From assembly GCA_035079385.1 (NCBI GenBank), contig JAVHKY010000001.1:1955001-2019000 (forward strand): a stretch of DNA of 64,000 bases. The letters are read 5' to 3'. The notes beneath the pieces were generated by a model, which searched no databases, was not told the origin of the DNA, and worked only from the letters and a program-made list of their open reading frames with translations. Below, one piece after another: positions 53,566 to 60,549 of the stretch. This stretch comes from Aspidiotus rigidus. Lineage: Eukaryota; Arthropoda; Insecta; Hemiptera; Diaspididae. Both the position numbers and the translations under genes were made by a program. The first letter of the stretch is position 1. Each line of letters begins with the position of its first letter.

Positions 53566-55755
53566 CGCGCGCACACACACACAAAATAGAATGTATGTTG
53601 AGCACGTTTTCTATGATGTGTTAGACAATTAGAACTCCGAAAAATTCGCGATAAGCGCAATATTTTACTACTTCATTGAACTTTCTAGGATAACTGTTGG
53701 ACTTAGGCTAACAGTGAAATAGTCTTCCTTGTAGGAAATTTCATGAGGAACATTTTTTGTATAGAAATTTTTTCTTTAAGCCAAACGAAGAGAACTGAAT
53801 ATATTGACAAAAACTGATTTCAAGGGACAAGAACGTGTCAGACCTCCGCGAGCCATGCAGTGAGGGGTCTCAACTTTTAGTATGTTATTTCAGATACAAA
53901 ACCTGAGACATTCCATTGATGTTTTTATCGACTGTATACCATTACTGAAGAAATCTGGTGGATATTTCATCCTCACAAATGACAGCCTTCAAGATGGAGA
54001 ATAGTTAGAACTCACGCTCATACATTCGGTAATCATTTTCGGGCCTAATTATCTGTCAACCAAACCCGCAAAACTACTGGATGAAAAATCGTTCAAATGA
54101 ATTTTCAACTTTGCCCCCCTTTTTTATAACGAGAAAAAATACTTAAGACAGCTAGAGATCACGATCGCATCGGATCTTCAGTTCGAGGAATATTCATCAT
54201 TTAGCGCCGAGTAAGCGAAATGCCTGAACAGTGAGTAAGTCTAACAACAAAAATTCAAATCGATTGTGATACACACTCTAGATGAAAGGATTCGTCATAA
54301 GTGTTGAAAATTCTGAATAGTTGAAATGTTTTACGCAGCACATTCTTGTCTGAACTTGAATATTTGACGCGATAATATTTAGACGAGTGACTTTCTAGTT
54401 TGGTTCTATGAAAAAAACTTTATCACACTGATTTACCACCAAAGAAAGTTGACAACGGTAAATATGGTTTTTACCGATAAAATGTGAATGATGTTTAGTA
54501 TACGCCATCAACTCGGCCAGTAATTAATGTAAACACTGCACTGTTTATTTCCGAACCGACAAGTTTTAACCGCATCTTTCTCAGGAAATGAATCGACATC
54601 AACGATGAATGGGACCCGCAACCGCCTAACTAAACCAGCGATACTTTCAAAATCCTCACATCACTTGTTGAACTCAGTTCCAGTAATATCACAACATTAT
54701 TTTCACAAAATATTAGGAATTCAATAAATATACAAACCAACTCAAGATTAATTAGGTCAAAAATATCGAAATGAAAAGTCGTTACCCAAAGGAACTTTTT
54801 GACTGCCTCTAAACTTTTGAGCCTTTTCAACTTACTTTGCAACTCAAGGACTCTCTCTCAAAAATCATTCCAAAACTTAGCTAACACATACTTAGATGCG
54901 TTAAGAAAACAGGACACGTACTTCGCGTCAAATCATTCAGTCTGAAGCCTCGTGATCAGATTTCAATATGTTTCAACAGCTCATATCATCGAAGTTTTCA
55001 AAATACTTGCCATCAAAGGCCCTCATCAGTTCCCCACAGATCACTGGACTGTGTTCCAAGGTTGCCTATCTACTATACCTCTGAAAACTAATTTCACAAA
55101 TTTTCTTCTTCTAACATCGCAACGTGGACAAGAAATCAACGAATTTCAACTGTTTCTATCGATTTTTGTGGAAACTGTACGACTCGTGATTGTCGTGGGT
55201 TTTTCAATGAGGATTGCTTATTTAATTGTCGGTTGCATGCGATCGTTGGCACACGATCTGGTTGAACTCGAGATTTTAGAAATCTTTCACCGGAAAAAAA
55301 ATATTTCAATTCTACAAAAAAAACTTTCGTTCTCCTAAAAAAAAAAGCCAATCTCATAGATCGCCCTCGCAATCGTAGACTATAAAAATATTTAAATAAC
55401 ACCGTGACCTTTAACTAGACAGTGTGGACACGAAGTTAGAAAAATCATTATTATGAACGCAGGATCGGCAATTTACTGACCTCGGTATAATAGCGCTAAC
55501 AAAAAGATATCTCTTTATCCCATTGAAATGAAAAAATTTCAACAAGATTGTTTTTCGCGAAACGTGTGATGATCGTATAATACGCGGGAAAGAATGTAAC
55601 GATAGAAACACCTATTATTCTTATAATAGACTCACGTTCACTTTTTCGAGGTACAATTCGAGCTCACGGTAGGGATCCGATCCGGAAATGACGCCAGCTG
55701 CTCGCTCATCTGGACACGTGTCGCTCGCGGCAAAGGCTTCTTGAAAAGACGTCAT
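30288..55755 (-). CDS. Large split gene, at least four coding exons (473+ residues, 3' end not found)
   Basis: Exon 1 55755-55636 (40 codons, MTSFQEAFAASDTCPDERAA to ELELYLEKVN, donor GTGAGT). Exon 2 36645-36013 (211 codons, EEIGEVFEKW to NSHH; acceptor TTTGTTTGTACAG, donor GTAAGT). Exon 3 31782-31506 (VYTSNKCCV to NKYNK; acceptor CAAATTACAG, donor GTAAGT). Exon 4 30676-30288 (SSNIQKNGRKEIWEKLRRRQ to NSANK; acceptor TGCCTGTTAAG, donor GTAATA). Phases agree at all three junctions (0, 0, 1). The protein is hydrophilic and probably intracellular: no signal or membrane segment. It has a helical block (ELYLEKVNEEIGEVFEKW), a segment RSFETCLNAWSENLLAEFD, an acidic stretch (DDDYDE, DSDDESV), and long Ser-rich tracts with GTQTSPTDSRSSS. 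Family unrecognised. Intron 1 is 19 kb and filled with transposons; intron 2 is 4.2 kb and intron 3 0.83 kb. The 3' exons are not identified. Confidence 0.7.
31830..32900. repeat. TCGA-rich degenerate repeat in intron 2
   Basis: Words such as GTCGATTT, TCGACGTCGATTT and GGTCGAC recur every 10-30 bases at 31865-32110, 32235-32340 and 32755-32900, far above what this AT-rich background should give. Between them (32470-32650) is an AAATTCCCTGACCTTTCCCTG-like interspersed repeat. No coding role is apparent; a 157-codon frame here is made of the repeat. Confidence 0.6.
33070..33240. repeat. Two copies of the AACAGGGAACCTGTT module
   Basis: TTTTAACAGAGAACCTGTTT at 33076 and TTTCAACAGGGAACCTGTTC at 33178, the second followed by GAGGGGTCACTCGG and GCCGTGCGCCG. 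Same orientation, about 102 bases apart. Confidence 0.8.
33400..33570. repeat. Short 45-bp minisatellite array
   Basis: Units in both orientations: CCCCATCATATATAGCTC at 33414 and AAGCTATATATGATAGGAGG at 33511. A C-run lies at 33406-33418. Confidence 0.75.
33585..34482 (+). other. Cluster of unrecognised open frames
   Basis: Three overlapping plus-strand frames (33585-33782, 33798-34208 and 34016-34276/34222-34482) contain protein-like stretches such as EHCCEIFTGWSNTEVRRQ, GSYMDQCNSRERFIIDVV and LPSDLQEAFHAARVKWQSD. They could be a decayed gene or transposon broken by frameshifts. I recognise no domain and found no splice signals joining them. Confidence 0.3.
34500..34745. repeat. Imperfect tandem repeat, ~95-bp unit
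   Basis: Units share TCTTGAGTGCACAACTTAT, TGTGCAC-ACTTACTT, TGTATTTGTTTGTTT and ATTTC-GGTGTTTTTGG; about two and a half copies. Confidence 0.8.
34797..34930. mobile_element. 134-bp hairpin MITE
   Basis: Nearly the whole element folds on itself. It begins GTGACCCCGTCTACAGAAAC and ends GTTTCTGTAGATGGGGTCAC; the arms continue inward with ATCAGGAGAAAAGGAATCTT against AAGATTCTTTTCTCCTGAT. It is flanked on both sides by AAAT, a plausible 4-base target duplication. There is no coding. Confidence 0.8.
34985..35215 (+). other. Unrecognised open frame
   Basis: 76-codon frame with ERNWSDRRDPACVNIVPL, an acidic LMDDDEEGLLYF and RLRKQYMKLEGKWTSFD. It looks protein-like, but no start context, acceptor or homology is known. 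It may belong with the frames at 33585-34482, from which the hairpin MITE separates it. Confidence 0.3.
35580..35930. repeat. Degenerate minisatellite and CATAAAACGGGTTCCC motif
   Basis: Three diverged units at 35600-35760 (CCCCCTCCTATCATAATATA and relatives) with interposed GATGACGTCA-type words, then the minus-oriented motif at 35908-35925. Confidence 0.65.
36730..38780. other. Intronic AT-rich DNA, no gene recognised
   Basis: Start of intron 1 of the large gene. It holds a T-run at 37228-37243 and a few short open frames. No repeats that I can match elsewhere in the window. Confidence 0.4.
38788..39365 (-). pseudogene. 3' end of a non-LTR retrotransposon
   Basis: Minus strand, about 39355-39145: GINDSQCRECLNSDDDPDHT followed by FIKCKNFDRIRGD, the CCHC-type motif at the C-terminus of R1/Jockey-superfamily ORF2 proteins, then GQCLQNGECHQKLDGCI and a stop. 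After an A/T-rich 3' region comes a terminal A-run (T-run 38798-38815 on the plus strand). It is 5'-truncated, with no stop inside this piece. Confidence 0.75.
39540..39720. repeat. TATACTGTATA dispersed repeat
   Basis: CATATACTGTATACTGGCTTC, ATGCAGTATACTAGGTTTC and GGTACAGCATACTCTAGG: diverged members of the family at 18530-18910 and 56090-56660. Confidence 0.55.
39800..40170. mobile_element. Inverted-repeat-bounded minisatellite element, short copy
   Basis: Left end GGCTTCCCTAAAGAAGTTAA then CGCAGAGAACCTGTTCTATG (39814-39862); right end CATAGAAGAGGTTCCCTGTT (40151-40170). Between them are degenerate 45-bp units (39950-40110). Same plan as 19255-20457. Confidence 0.65.
40255..40390. repeat. 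ACTGGGAACCTGTTCC module plus one minisatellite unit
   Basis: Plus-oriented motif at 40259-40283, then GCCGTGCGC / GCGCCGTCCGCCGTCC and one unit to AGCCATATATGATAGG. It adjoins the 3' end of PLE2 copy A. Confidence 0.8.
40405..42160 (-). pseudogene. PLE2 copy A: Penelope-like element, decayed
   Basis: Minus strand, N to C: SEVIIKSPAVKKAILEPNP with YGLPKVHKENVPIRPVVSF (42117-41980); LCSFDVVGLFPNIPKA (motif A, 41855-41800); FPEEVGIPVGSPLGSLISEVF (41660-41600, printed without a break it is one RT block); the active site is damaged (HRYGVDR where copy B has RYVDDI, 41535); then MVRRRLTRKSLDSTTSLP and RPFGFRPAFYSTN; then the nuclease remnant MTGRQLQIRVDQHREAW and SYFKRLALEEIEIHRHR to the stop at 40628. 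Several stops and frameshifts separate the pieces. A decayed hammerhead motif follows at 40480-40516. The GIY part of the nuclease is interrupted near 40900. Confidence 0.85.
40480..40516 (-). ncRNA. Decayed hammerhead motif of PLE2 copy A
   Basis: Aligned with copy B (48845-48882): helix II GGCT-GTTT-AGCC instead of GGTT-GTTT-AACC, and helix III AGCGCT instead of AACGTT, so paired positions change together. The CTGATGA core is broken here (TGAGAA), and helix I no longer pairs. Confidence 0.5.
42245..42675. repeat. 45-bp minisatellite array, ~9 units
   Basis: Units CTTCTAAGTCCCCCTCCTAT then CATATATAGCTCGAGACTCG then AAATT, in one orientation. It lies between PLE2 copy A and an oppositely oriented PLE2 fragment. 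Long open frames on both strands here are repeat artefacts. Confidence 0.95.
42676..42691. repeat. Three TTAGG-type telomere repeats (interstitial)
   Basis: TAACCTAACCTAACCT, i.e. three units of the arthropod telomeric repeat in CCTAA orientation, exactly between the minisatellite array and the PLE2 fragment. At 16 bases it could be chance. Confidence 0.45.
42733..43092 (+). pseudogene. PLE2 N-terminal fragment, opposite orientation to copy A
   Basis: Open plus-strand frame: KKKKCAEMVRNTPLPCI, then LVITKADKENAVVVMDK (the conserved ADKGNAVVV-type block before the Penelope reverse transcriptase), then FVKEARKLINGSEVIIKSP and ILEPNPVPP, where similarity stops. The last ~75 bases are the inverted counterpart of the start of copy A (42067-42115). 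It may be the missing upstream part of the same family, joined head to head. Confidence 0.8.
43100..46500. other. Intronic AT-rich DNA, no gene recognised
   Basis: Open frames of 60-93 codons (43209-45694) show no domain or splice support. One diverged minisatellite unit occurs near 46165-46200. A T-run is at 43377-43386. Confidence 0.4.
46560..47403 (+). pseudogene. R1/LOA-like LINE relic, copy 2, upstream part
   Basis: Parallel to 5830-6745: VEITTEEVTKYLSTWFDLK, then NTILSILLYGASVWTDSMK (in a shifted frame), a thumb remnant, NFHLMQVW and CSHCDQG-like Cys/His codons, and finally AWNQVSTFAATD. Many frameshifts. The sequence is cut at 47403 by PLE2 copy B and resumes at 48945. Confidence 0.72.
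47404..48788 (+). pseudogene. PLE2 reverse transcriptase with GIY-YIG endonuclease
   Basis: Frame 1 (to 47824): WFKSRVDYTSPHSVSN, motif A CSFDVVGLFPHIPKA, then FPEEVGIPIGSPLGSL and SEVFMSRFEVELF. A one-base shift near 47815 moves to a second frame with WHRYVDDILCA (the catalytic YVDD, about 47826-47837), a stop, then in the frame ending at 48788 ELLNEFLSYLNGRYPSIKF, LINFLDLSIF, MVRRRLTRKCLDS, FGFRPAFYN, and the nuclease GVYSIASCNDCPGIYIGMTG with RQLQIRIEEHKKAW and HLLESGH. The C-terminus is ELVYENDSNFDDSLVKS. The Cys pair in the GIY module (SCNDC) and the downstream His residues are kept. It copies its own RNA in related active elements; this copy is broken. Confidence 0.88.
48845..48882 (+). 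ncRNA. Hammerhead-ribozyme motif of PLE2 copy B
   Basis: Plus strand, 57 bases after the ORF: helix I 5' strand CGCT; core CCGATGA (one change from CTGATGA); T; helix II GGTT-loop GTTT-AACC; GAA; helix III palindrome AACGTT; H17 = T; helix I 3' strand AGCG. All three helices form without mismatch. The U4C core change may weaken cleavage. Confidence 0.68.
48945..49260 (+). pseudogene. R1/LOA-like LINE relic, copy 2, downstream part
   Basis: Continuation of 46560-47403: GGACACGAAATGAAATAGGC matches 6766-6789, and CCGAAAGGGTCGATACCG with GGAAACAAAATTGAGGC matches 7008-7055. Confidence 0.75.
49270..50520. other. Intronic DNA, no gene recognised
   Basis: A long A-run sits at 49838-49860. A 99-codon plus-strand frame (49925-50224, with RPSTHVELKIRAMWFRK) shows no domain I know. 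Confidence 0.35.
50835..51130 (-). pseudogene. PLE1-related RT relic inside X2
   Basis: Same segment as 28148-28440: TAGGTATCATCTACC, AATATCTCCGCCAGTATTGG, CCCATCGCTAGTCC. Degenerate; it serves as the empty-site reference for the PLE1 insertion in X1. Confidence 0.72.
52209..52382 (-). mobile_element. tRNA-derived SINE with inverted terminal arms
   Basis: Flanked by the 11-base duplication TGAGATACGAA (52198-52208 and 52383-52393, plus strand). The tRNA-like region (52255-52327) sits in the middle. To either side, about 40 bases are imperfect reverse complements of each other, from GTTGGTAA through AAA-rich sequence to TTTGATC next to the acceptor stem. There is no coding. Confidence 0.8.
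52255..52327 (-). tRNA. tRNA-like sequence of the SINE (anticodon-loop GGC), probably not a working tRNA
   Basis: 73 bases fold as a cloverleaf on the minus strand: acceptor GCCCTCG, D-arm TAGCTCAGTGGTTAGAGCA (box A), anticodon arm GTCGC / CCGGCAA / GCGAA, T-arm GGGTTCGGATCCC (box B TTCGGAT). Five of seven acceptor pairs form; pairs 1-72 and 2-71 do not, and base 33 is C instead of T. Internal polymerase III promoter boxes look good. Read as GGC at positions 34-36 it would be Ala, but the fold defects favour a SINE head. Confidence 0.7.
53485..53561. repeat. (TC)n microsatellite
   Basis: About 77 bases of pure TC, then GCACGCGCGCACACACAC. Open frames here encode alternating Arg-Glu on the minus strand and are not genes. 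Confidence 0.96.
53940..55630. other. Intronic DNA, no gene recognised
   Basis: A 128-codon plus-strand frame (54952-55338) is the longest here. It contains a hydrophobic stretch (FLSIFVETVRLVIVVGF) but no recognisable family or splice sites. Confidence 0.35.
55636..55755 (-). other. First coding exon of the large gene
   Basis: ATG at 55755, 40 codons, donor GAAC|GTGAGT. The last codons LYLEKVN join directly to EEIGEVFEK at 36645 in phase 0. Sequence before the ATG (GGAATTGCG) shows no TATA box I would trust. Confidence 0.72.
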
Positions 55756-56079
55756 CGCAATTCCAAAATGACTCTACGAACAAAAACATATGGACGATTT
55801 TCGTAAATGCGGATAAAGTAATTATCATCATCATCTTGTTACAACACGTGATTCTCTATTCATTTGTTTTCTTCTTCCCGAAGCGAGACAAAGATAGAAT
55901 TTGAAGAAAAGTCGCTAGCAAGAGCTGCGTACTAGGCTTTACTATTTTCTTTTTTTGCGAAGAGATTTTTCTTCCCCTCTCGCGAAAAAGAAAAGGCGAT
56001 TTTCTACGAGCGAAAAATAAAGATCATGTTTCTTATACAAATACAATGAACTTCATATAACGTCTAGGGTCTCTGCTTG

Positions 56080-56660
56080 TTGTATGTTAGATTAACTAAA
56101 TGACGGGCTCATTGTTGTCCACTTCATTGTACGAAAAGTAGCAGCTGATTCAAGATAGTAACTGTTTCGTGTACTGTATATTAGGCTGAGTGGCTCATAA
56201 GCTCACTTGTTCCGCTCGGTTGTCTCCATTCTTAGCTTAGTATATAAATAAAGTGTATACTGTACATACAAACAAAGTTGACTAACTCACCGGGGCTCAC
56301 TTTTTATCTATCCAGACTGGTCAGCGCTAGAATTGCACTTCTAACGGAACTAACTGTACACACCAACACACTGATATTAACACGACACACATTCAATTTC
56401 CCTAGTTTCCTTATCTAGTTTATGGGTTTCTTTATCAAGTTTATTGAAAACTATCGCAGCGATCCTAGCGGTTGATCGGTCCGAATACTGCGTGTTAGAC
56501 TAGCTAGCTCCCCGGAACTCACTCGCACCGTTCGTTCATCCTCATTTTGAGCTTCATGTGAGTCTAGTATACGGTATATTAGGTTGAATGGCTTCCGGAA
56601 ACCTACGTGTAGGTATACTGTATGTCAGGCTGAGAGCCTTTCTACGAGCTTAGACACCTG
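56080..56660. repeat. TATACTGTATATTAGGCTGA dispersed repeat
   Basis: At least five diverged units: TGTACTGTATATTAGGCTGA (56172), GTATACTGTACATAC (56256), AATACTGCGTGTTAGACTAG (56483), AGTATACGGTATATTAGGTT (56566) and GTATACTGTATGTCAGGCTG (56613). Each is followed by a GGCTC-type word. Spacing is about 50-230 bases. Confidence 0.7.
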
Positions 56661-56664
56661 GTAC

Positions 56665-57535
56665 AGGTCTAGTATTGATCGTTTAGTATGTGACGTCAGA
56701 ACCTTCGACCATATACTCATTACATGGACATACCATACTGATAAGAAGACAACAGAAAATCGAAAAAGGGGAAAATACCGAATAGCACTGCGTCATAATC
56801 AGTTGCAGTTGGAGAAAGGGGGCGCATTTTGTCATATCTGAAAATTGATTTGTATGGCTTCACGTTATCAGTATGGCACGTCCATTCCTCTAATATATGG
56901 TCGAAGGTCAGAACGAATGTCTTTGAAAACTCGCTAATGGGAAGTTGAACATTATGCCTTATGCAGCGTGTCGCGTTTTTCTTCATTATCTCGAGAAATA
57001 CGACTCCAAATGAAAAATTGAGAATCTTCTTTCCCTCTCATAATTTTCTATCCTCAATGAATCCAATTTCAGATTTTTCGACACAACAATTAGAAATTGA
57101 CTCGAGGAAATAGAGAATTACAAGAAGATCAAATTTTTCATTCCGAATCATATATCAAGAAATAATGAAAAAAAAACTCGGCACGCTGATAAAAACTTAC
57201 AGACCTGCCTCCCTGGACGTGTTATGAGGCTCCCACCCTACCAAAAGTACAATCCTAATAAGACAAAGAATCATTACTACACTCGACCTCCCTCATTTAC
57301 ATAGAGCCCCTCCTACAAATGGACTCTGGTCACGGATCTGCCTTCTTAGTTGATTCTCCCAATCATATTATGAAGATAAAGTCTCGCAATTTCATCAGTA
57401 GGATTTTAAACCCGTACCCACTCAACTTGGCGCCGCATTCATTATGGCGCGGAATAAATTTGATAGTCTGCTTCTGCAAGTTCAGCGAATTTCAATTCTT
57501 ATGATGTTTGAAGGAAAAAGAAAGTGTCAGATTCA
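56665..57535. other. No gene recognised
   Basis: AT-rich intergenic DNA upstream of the large gene. Words such as CATACTGATAA and its inverse GTATGGTATGTCC suggest a weak inverted repeat at 56700-56900 (ACCTTCGACCATATAC against ATATATGGTCGAAGGTC). Confidence 0.4.
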
Positions 57536-58359
57536 ACTTATAGCCCAGGCAAATTAGATTTTGAAATGGAAATAAATGCCGGCAAAGGTTTTTTTCGTAG
57601 ATTATGTTTAAAATGGTCTCCTGATAAACATACTAAAAGTCCACAGCGATCAGAGAGCGGGCCCTTCTCCGGAGGGGGTCAAAGTACCACAAAAATTAGT
57701 TTTCTGAGAATAAATCGAAAACTAAGCATCAGAGAAAAAAAAGTTTCGAACAAAAGTTGTTCCTCATCAAATTTCCTATAAATTTCACTGTATGTATATC
57801 AACTTAGCCCAAAAACTCGAGCTGAAAAGTTGGTTTGAAAGTTGAGCGATTTTCTGATTTTAGTGTTAGTGTAATCAAATTAGACAGGTTTCGGGAAAAA
57901 AAAAGAACATTGCGACATAGTAAAGGTCTGATTGCTGGAAATGGTCAAGAATGAAGTCCAAAACAACATACTAACTTCTCCGCGTTTTTCCCCAAGAGCA
58001 TCTTTTTTATGGGGGTTGAAACTCCTTCAAAATCAGTTTTTTGTAAATATCCCGCTTATAACGCATTTTAGAGAAAAAAGTCATGAGTCAAAAAATATTC
58101 CTTGTGAAATCCAGGCAAACATGCTGAATTTCTTATTGTTCCAGGCGATACAGGGAATGATACCAAGAAGCTTGTTATCTCTTGTTTCTCTGTTTTGGTA
58201 ATTGCAACACTCATGTAGTCAATCTCTCACCGCAAAACAAGCTTCTCGGGAGATCGCCTGAAATGGCGGAGCAAGTTTGCCTGACCCAATCGACTACCAA
58301 CGTGAAACCCTCATGCGACTACGCCAACTTTGACAAGGAGCGCGTTATTCTCGGATTTG

Positions 58360-59518
58360 TATTGCGGCGGTTCTTCTTGAATTTGTGGGAGCACACAACA
58401 ATAACAAGCTTCTTGGTGACATTCCTTCCATTGCTTGAAACAATTCCACACGTTAGCCCACTTCAATTGTACGCGAGTCGAAATCAAAATGTCACCGCGA
58501 GTCCACAACAGAAGACCACATCCATTCCCACCATCGCTTAAAACAACCAGAATGGAAAACTTGGGAGCATAATACAGCAAAAACGTAGCACATAAAATTC
58601 AGCCTGTTTTCAGTCCGACAATGGAGCACGACACGCTGGCCTGGGCTGGCATACAGCCCCCTCATAAGGTTGGAGGGGGAAGAAGACCAGCACGAACGGA
58701 AAACTCTACGGCACAACCCAGTGCAAACGAATCCACTCACTCCAACTAGAAAAACGACGGCTTCCTTAACGAAGTTAAACGAGGAACGCAGGGAACCTGT
58801 TTTATGAGTCAAATAGGATTTGGTATTGAAAATTCAAGGAAGCCTAGACCTAGATAAAGCTAGTATAAAGAAGGCCTAGACGTAAAATTAAATTAGTATA
58901 ATGTAGTTTGAAAGTCCAAGTTGTTCTCAAATCTCGAGCTATTTATGATAGGAGGGAGACTTGGGAAAATTTGTCCCCTATCATATATAGCTCGAGAGTC
59001 AAAAGTTTTCCAAGTCCCTCTTCTATCATAATAGCTTCAGATTCGAAATTTTTTCCAAGTCCCTCTCCTATCATATATGGCTCGAGAGTCGAAATTCTTC
59101 TAAGTCCCCCTCCTATCATATATTCTCGAGAGTCGAAATTTTCCAAGTTTTTCGCTGGACGGCGGACGGCGGACGGCGCACACCAGATTTCTCAAATAGC
59201 CCCCCATAAAACAGGTTCCCTGTTAAAATCGAAATGGGTGGAGGGCTCGCATGTTTACAGCTCCCCATTCAGCTTTTTACAAATCATACATGCATAAGAA
59301 ACGATTTTTAAAATGTCTGTCCATGTATGGAAAACTTTATTTTCATATGATAGGCAGTTGATTATATGTACCTTTCTCAAAATAATGTCGTGCAGAAAAT
59401 TCCCTGTGACAATTAATTAAAACTAATAAAATTAGTATACGTTTCATCGTATGTACTAGCGACATATTAACGTTACCTTCGCGCGTAACCACCGCGCAAC
59501 GACGTCATCTCTCGGCGA
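58360..59518. mobile_element. 1.16-kb insertion in foldback copy 2
   Basis: Bounded by GGAGCGCGTTATTCTCGGAT plus TTG at 58337-58359 and the same 23 bases with one change at 59519-59541; copy 1 has this sequence once (13425-13447). It contains ~380 bases of unknown sequence and then the minisatellite element at 58748-59226. A duplication this long is unusual for DNA transposons. Confidence 0.75.
58748..59226. mobile_element. Inverted-repeat-bounded minisatellite element
   Basis: Left end ACGACGGCTTCCTTAACGAA then CGCAGGGAACCTGTTTTATG (58750-58805); right end CATAAAACAGGTTCCCTGTT (59207-59226). Between are units of the 45-bp minisatellite (58930-59155) and GCTGGACGGCGGACGGCGG. The sequence after the left end (AGGATTTGGTATTGAAAATT, CTAGACCTAGATAAAGCTAG) is shared with 19312-19370. 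Confidence 0.75.
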
Positions 59519-60508
59519 GGAGCGCGTTATTCACGGATTTGCATGACGGAGGCTCAATTTCTATGAATTTTTGAGCTAACTATCACGTGTAGGTTGGAAA
59601 TGAAATACGTGGTATGATAGGAAATTTCACGAGGAATAATTTCTGACTGATGACTTTTTTCTCTAAAATGCGTATTAAGCGGGATATTTACAAAAAACTG
59701 ATTTTGAGGGGGTTTCAACCCCCATAAAAAAGATGCTCTTGGGGAAAAACGCGGAGAAGTTAGTATGTTGTTTTGGACTTCATTCTTGACCATTTCCAGC
59801 AATCAGACCTTTACTATGTCGCAATGTTCTTTTTTTTCCCGAAACCTGTTTAATTTGACTACACTAACACTAAAATTAAAAATTTTAGAAAATCGCTCAA
59901 CTTTCAAACCAACTTTTCAGCTCGAGTTTTTGGTCCAAGTTGACATACATATAGTGAAATTTATAGGAAATTTTATGAGGAACTACTTTTGTTCGAAACT
60001 TTTTTTTCTCTGATGCTTAGTTTTCGATTTATTTTCAGAAAACTAATTTTTGTGGTACTTTGACCCCCTTCGGAGAAGGACCCGCTCTCTGATCGCTGTG
60101 GACTTTTAGTATGTTTATCAGGAGACCATTTTAAACATAAGCCACGAAAAAAACCTTTGCCGGAATTTATTTCCATTTATTCTTTTTTTTGAGCCCAATC
60201 TTCCTGGGTTATTAACACCAGGTTTCATCAATTCTTTACTGACAGACGCAGCTGAGCTATGTCAGAAAAGTTAGAGTATCTATTCAGTGTAGATCTATTT
60301 GTATGAAGGTTCTGAGGGGAAATGTGATTAGAGCCGCGCTGCTATAGGGGGCCCGATCTTGAGGTACTCAAACTGTTGCGCACTTGGTTGATAAATGGAG
60401 GATCTGGTAGACTTATGGTGGTATAGGCGGCAAACTTGTGAAACTGGTTCTATCAGTTAACGCCTGACAGTTGAGCTCCAAGCTGTGAATTGAATTCTTA
60501 GAAAGATA

Positions 60509-60545
60509 CTAGCAAGTCCGGCGCGCCTACGGCGCGCCTCTTAGT
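60509..60545 (-). mobile_element. Helitron-like 3' terminus
   Basis: On the minus strand: GGCGCGCC-GTA-GGCGCGCC, then GGACTTG, then CTAG followed by T. A GC-rich hairpin a few bases before CTAG|T is the defining 3' end of Helitrons. The element would extend toward higher coordinates; its 5' end (TC after A) was not identified and no Rep/helicase protein is visible, so it would be a non-autonomous or truncated copy. Confidence 0.5.
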
Positions 60546-60549
60546 TTTT

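Larger units (their letters stand above)
50528..53935. mobile_element. Composite element X2 with ~250-bp inverted ends
   Basis: 50528-50765 is the diverged reverse complement of 53700-53935 (CAGTTGATAGAGACAC, TAACATACTAAAAGT, CCTCACTGCAT). The internal parts match X1 in order: PLE relic at 50835-51130, then GATGACGATGACTTTCTTCC at 51225 and, after the LINE insertion, GCAGATGAGGACTCGG onward to 53700. No complete protein. Confidence 0.65.
57539..60212. mobile_element. Foldback-type element, copy 2, with an internal insertion
   Basis: Arms 57539-58110 and 59600-60212 are reverse complements and match copy 1 at 12622-14118 along arms and core. The core is interrupted at 58359 by 1.16 kb (58360-59518) flanked by a 23-base duplication. 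Confidence 0.82.

Noticed and set aside
54952..55338. 128-codon frame with a hydrophobic stretch, considered as a receptor-like gene
   Set aside because: Single membrane-like segment, no family motif, no splice signals, intronic position.
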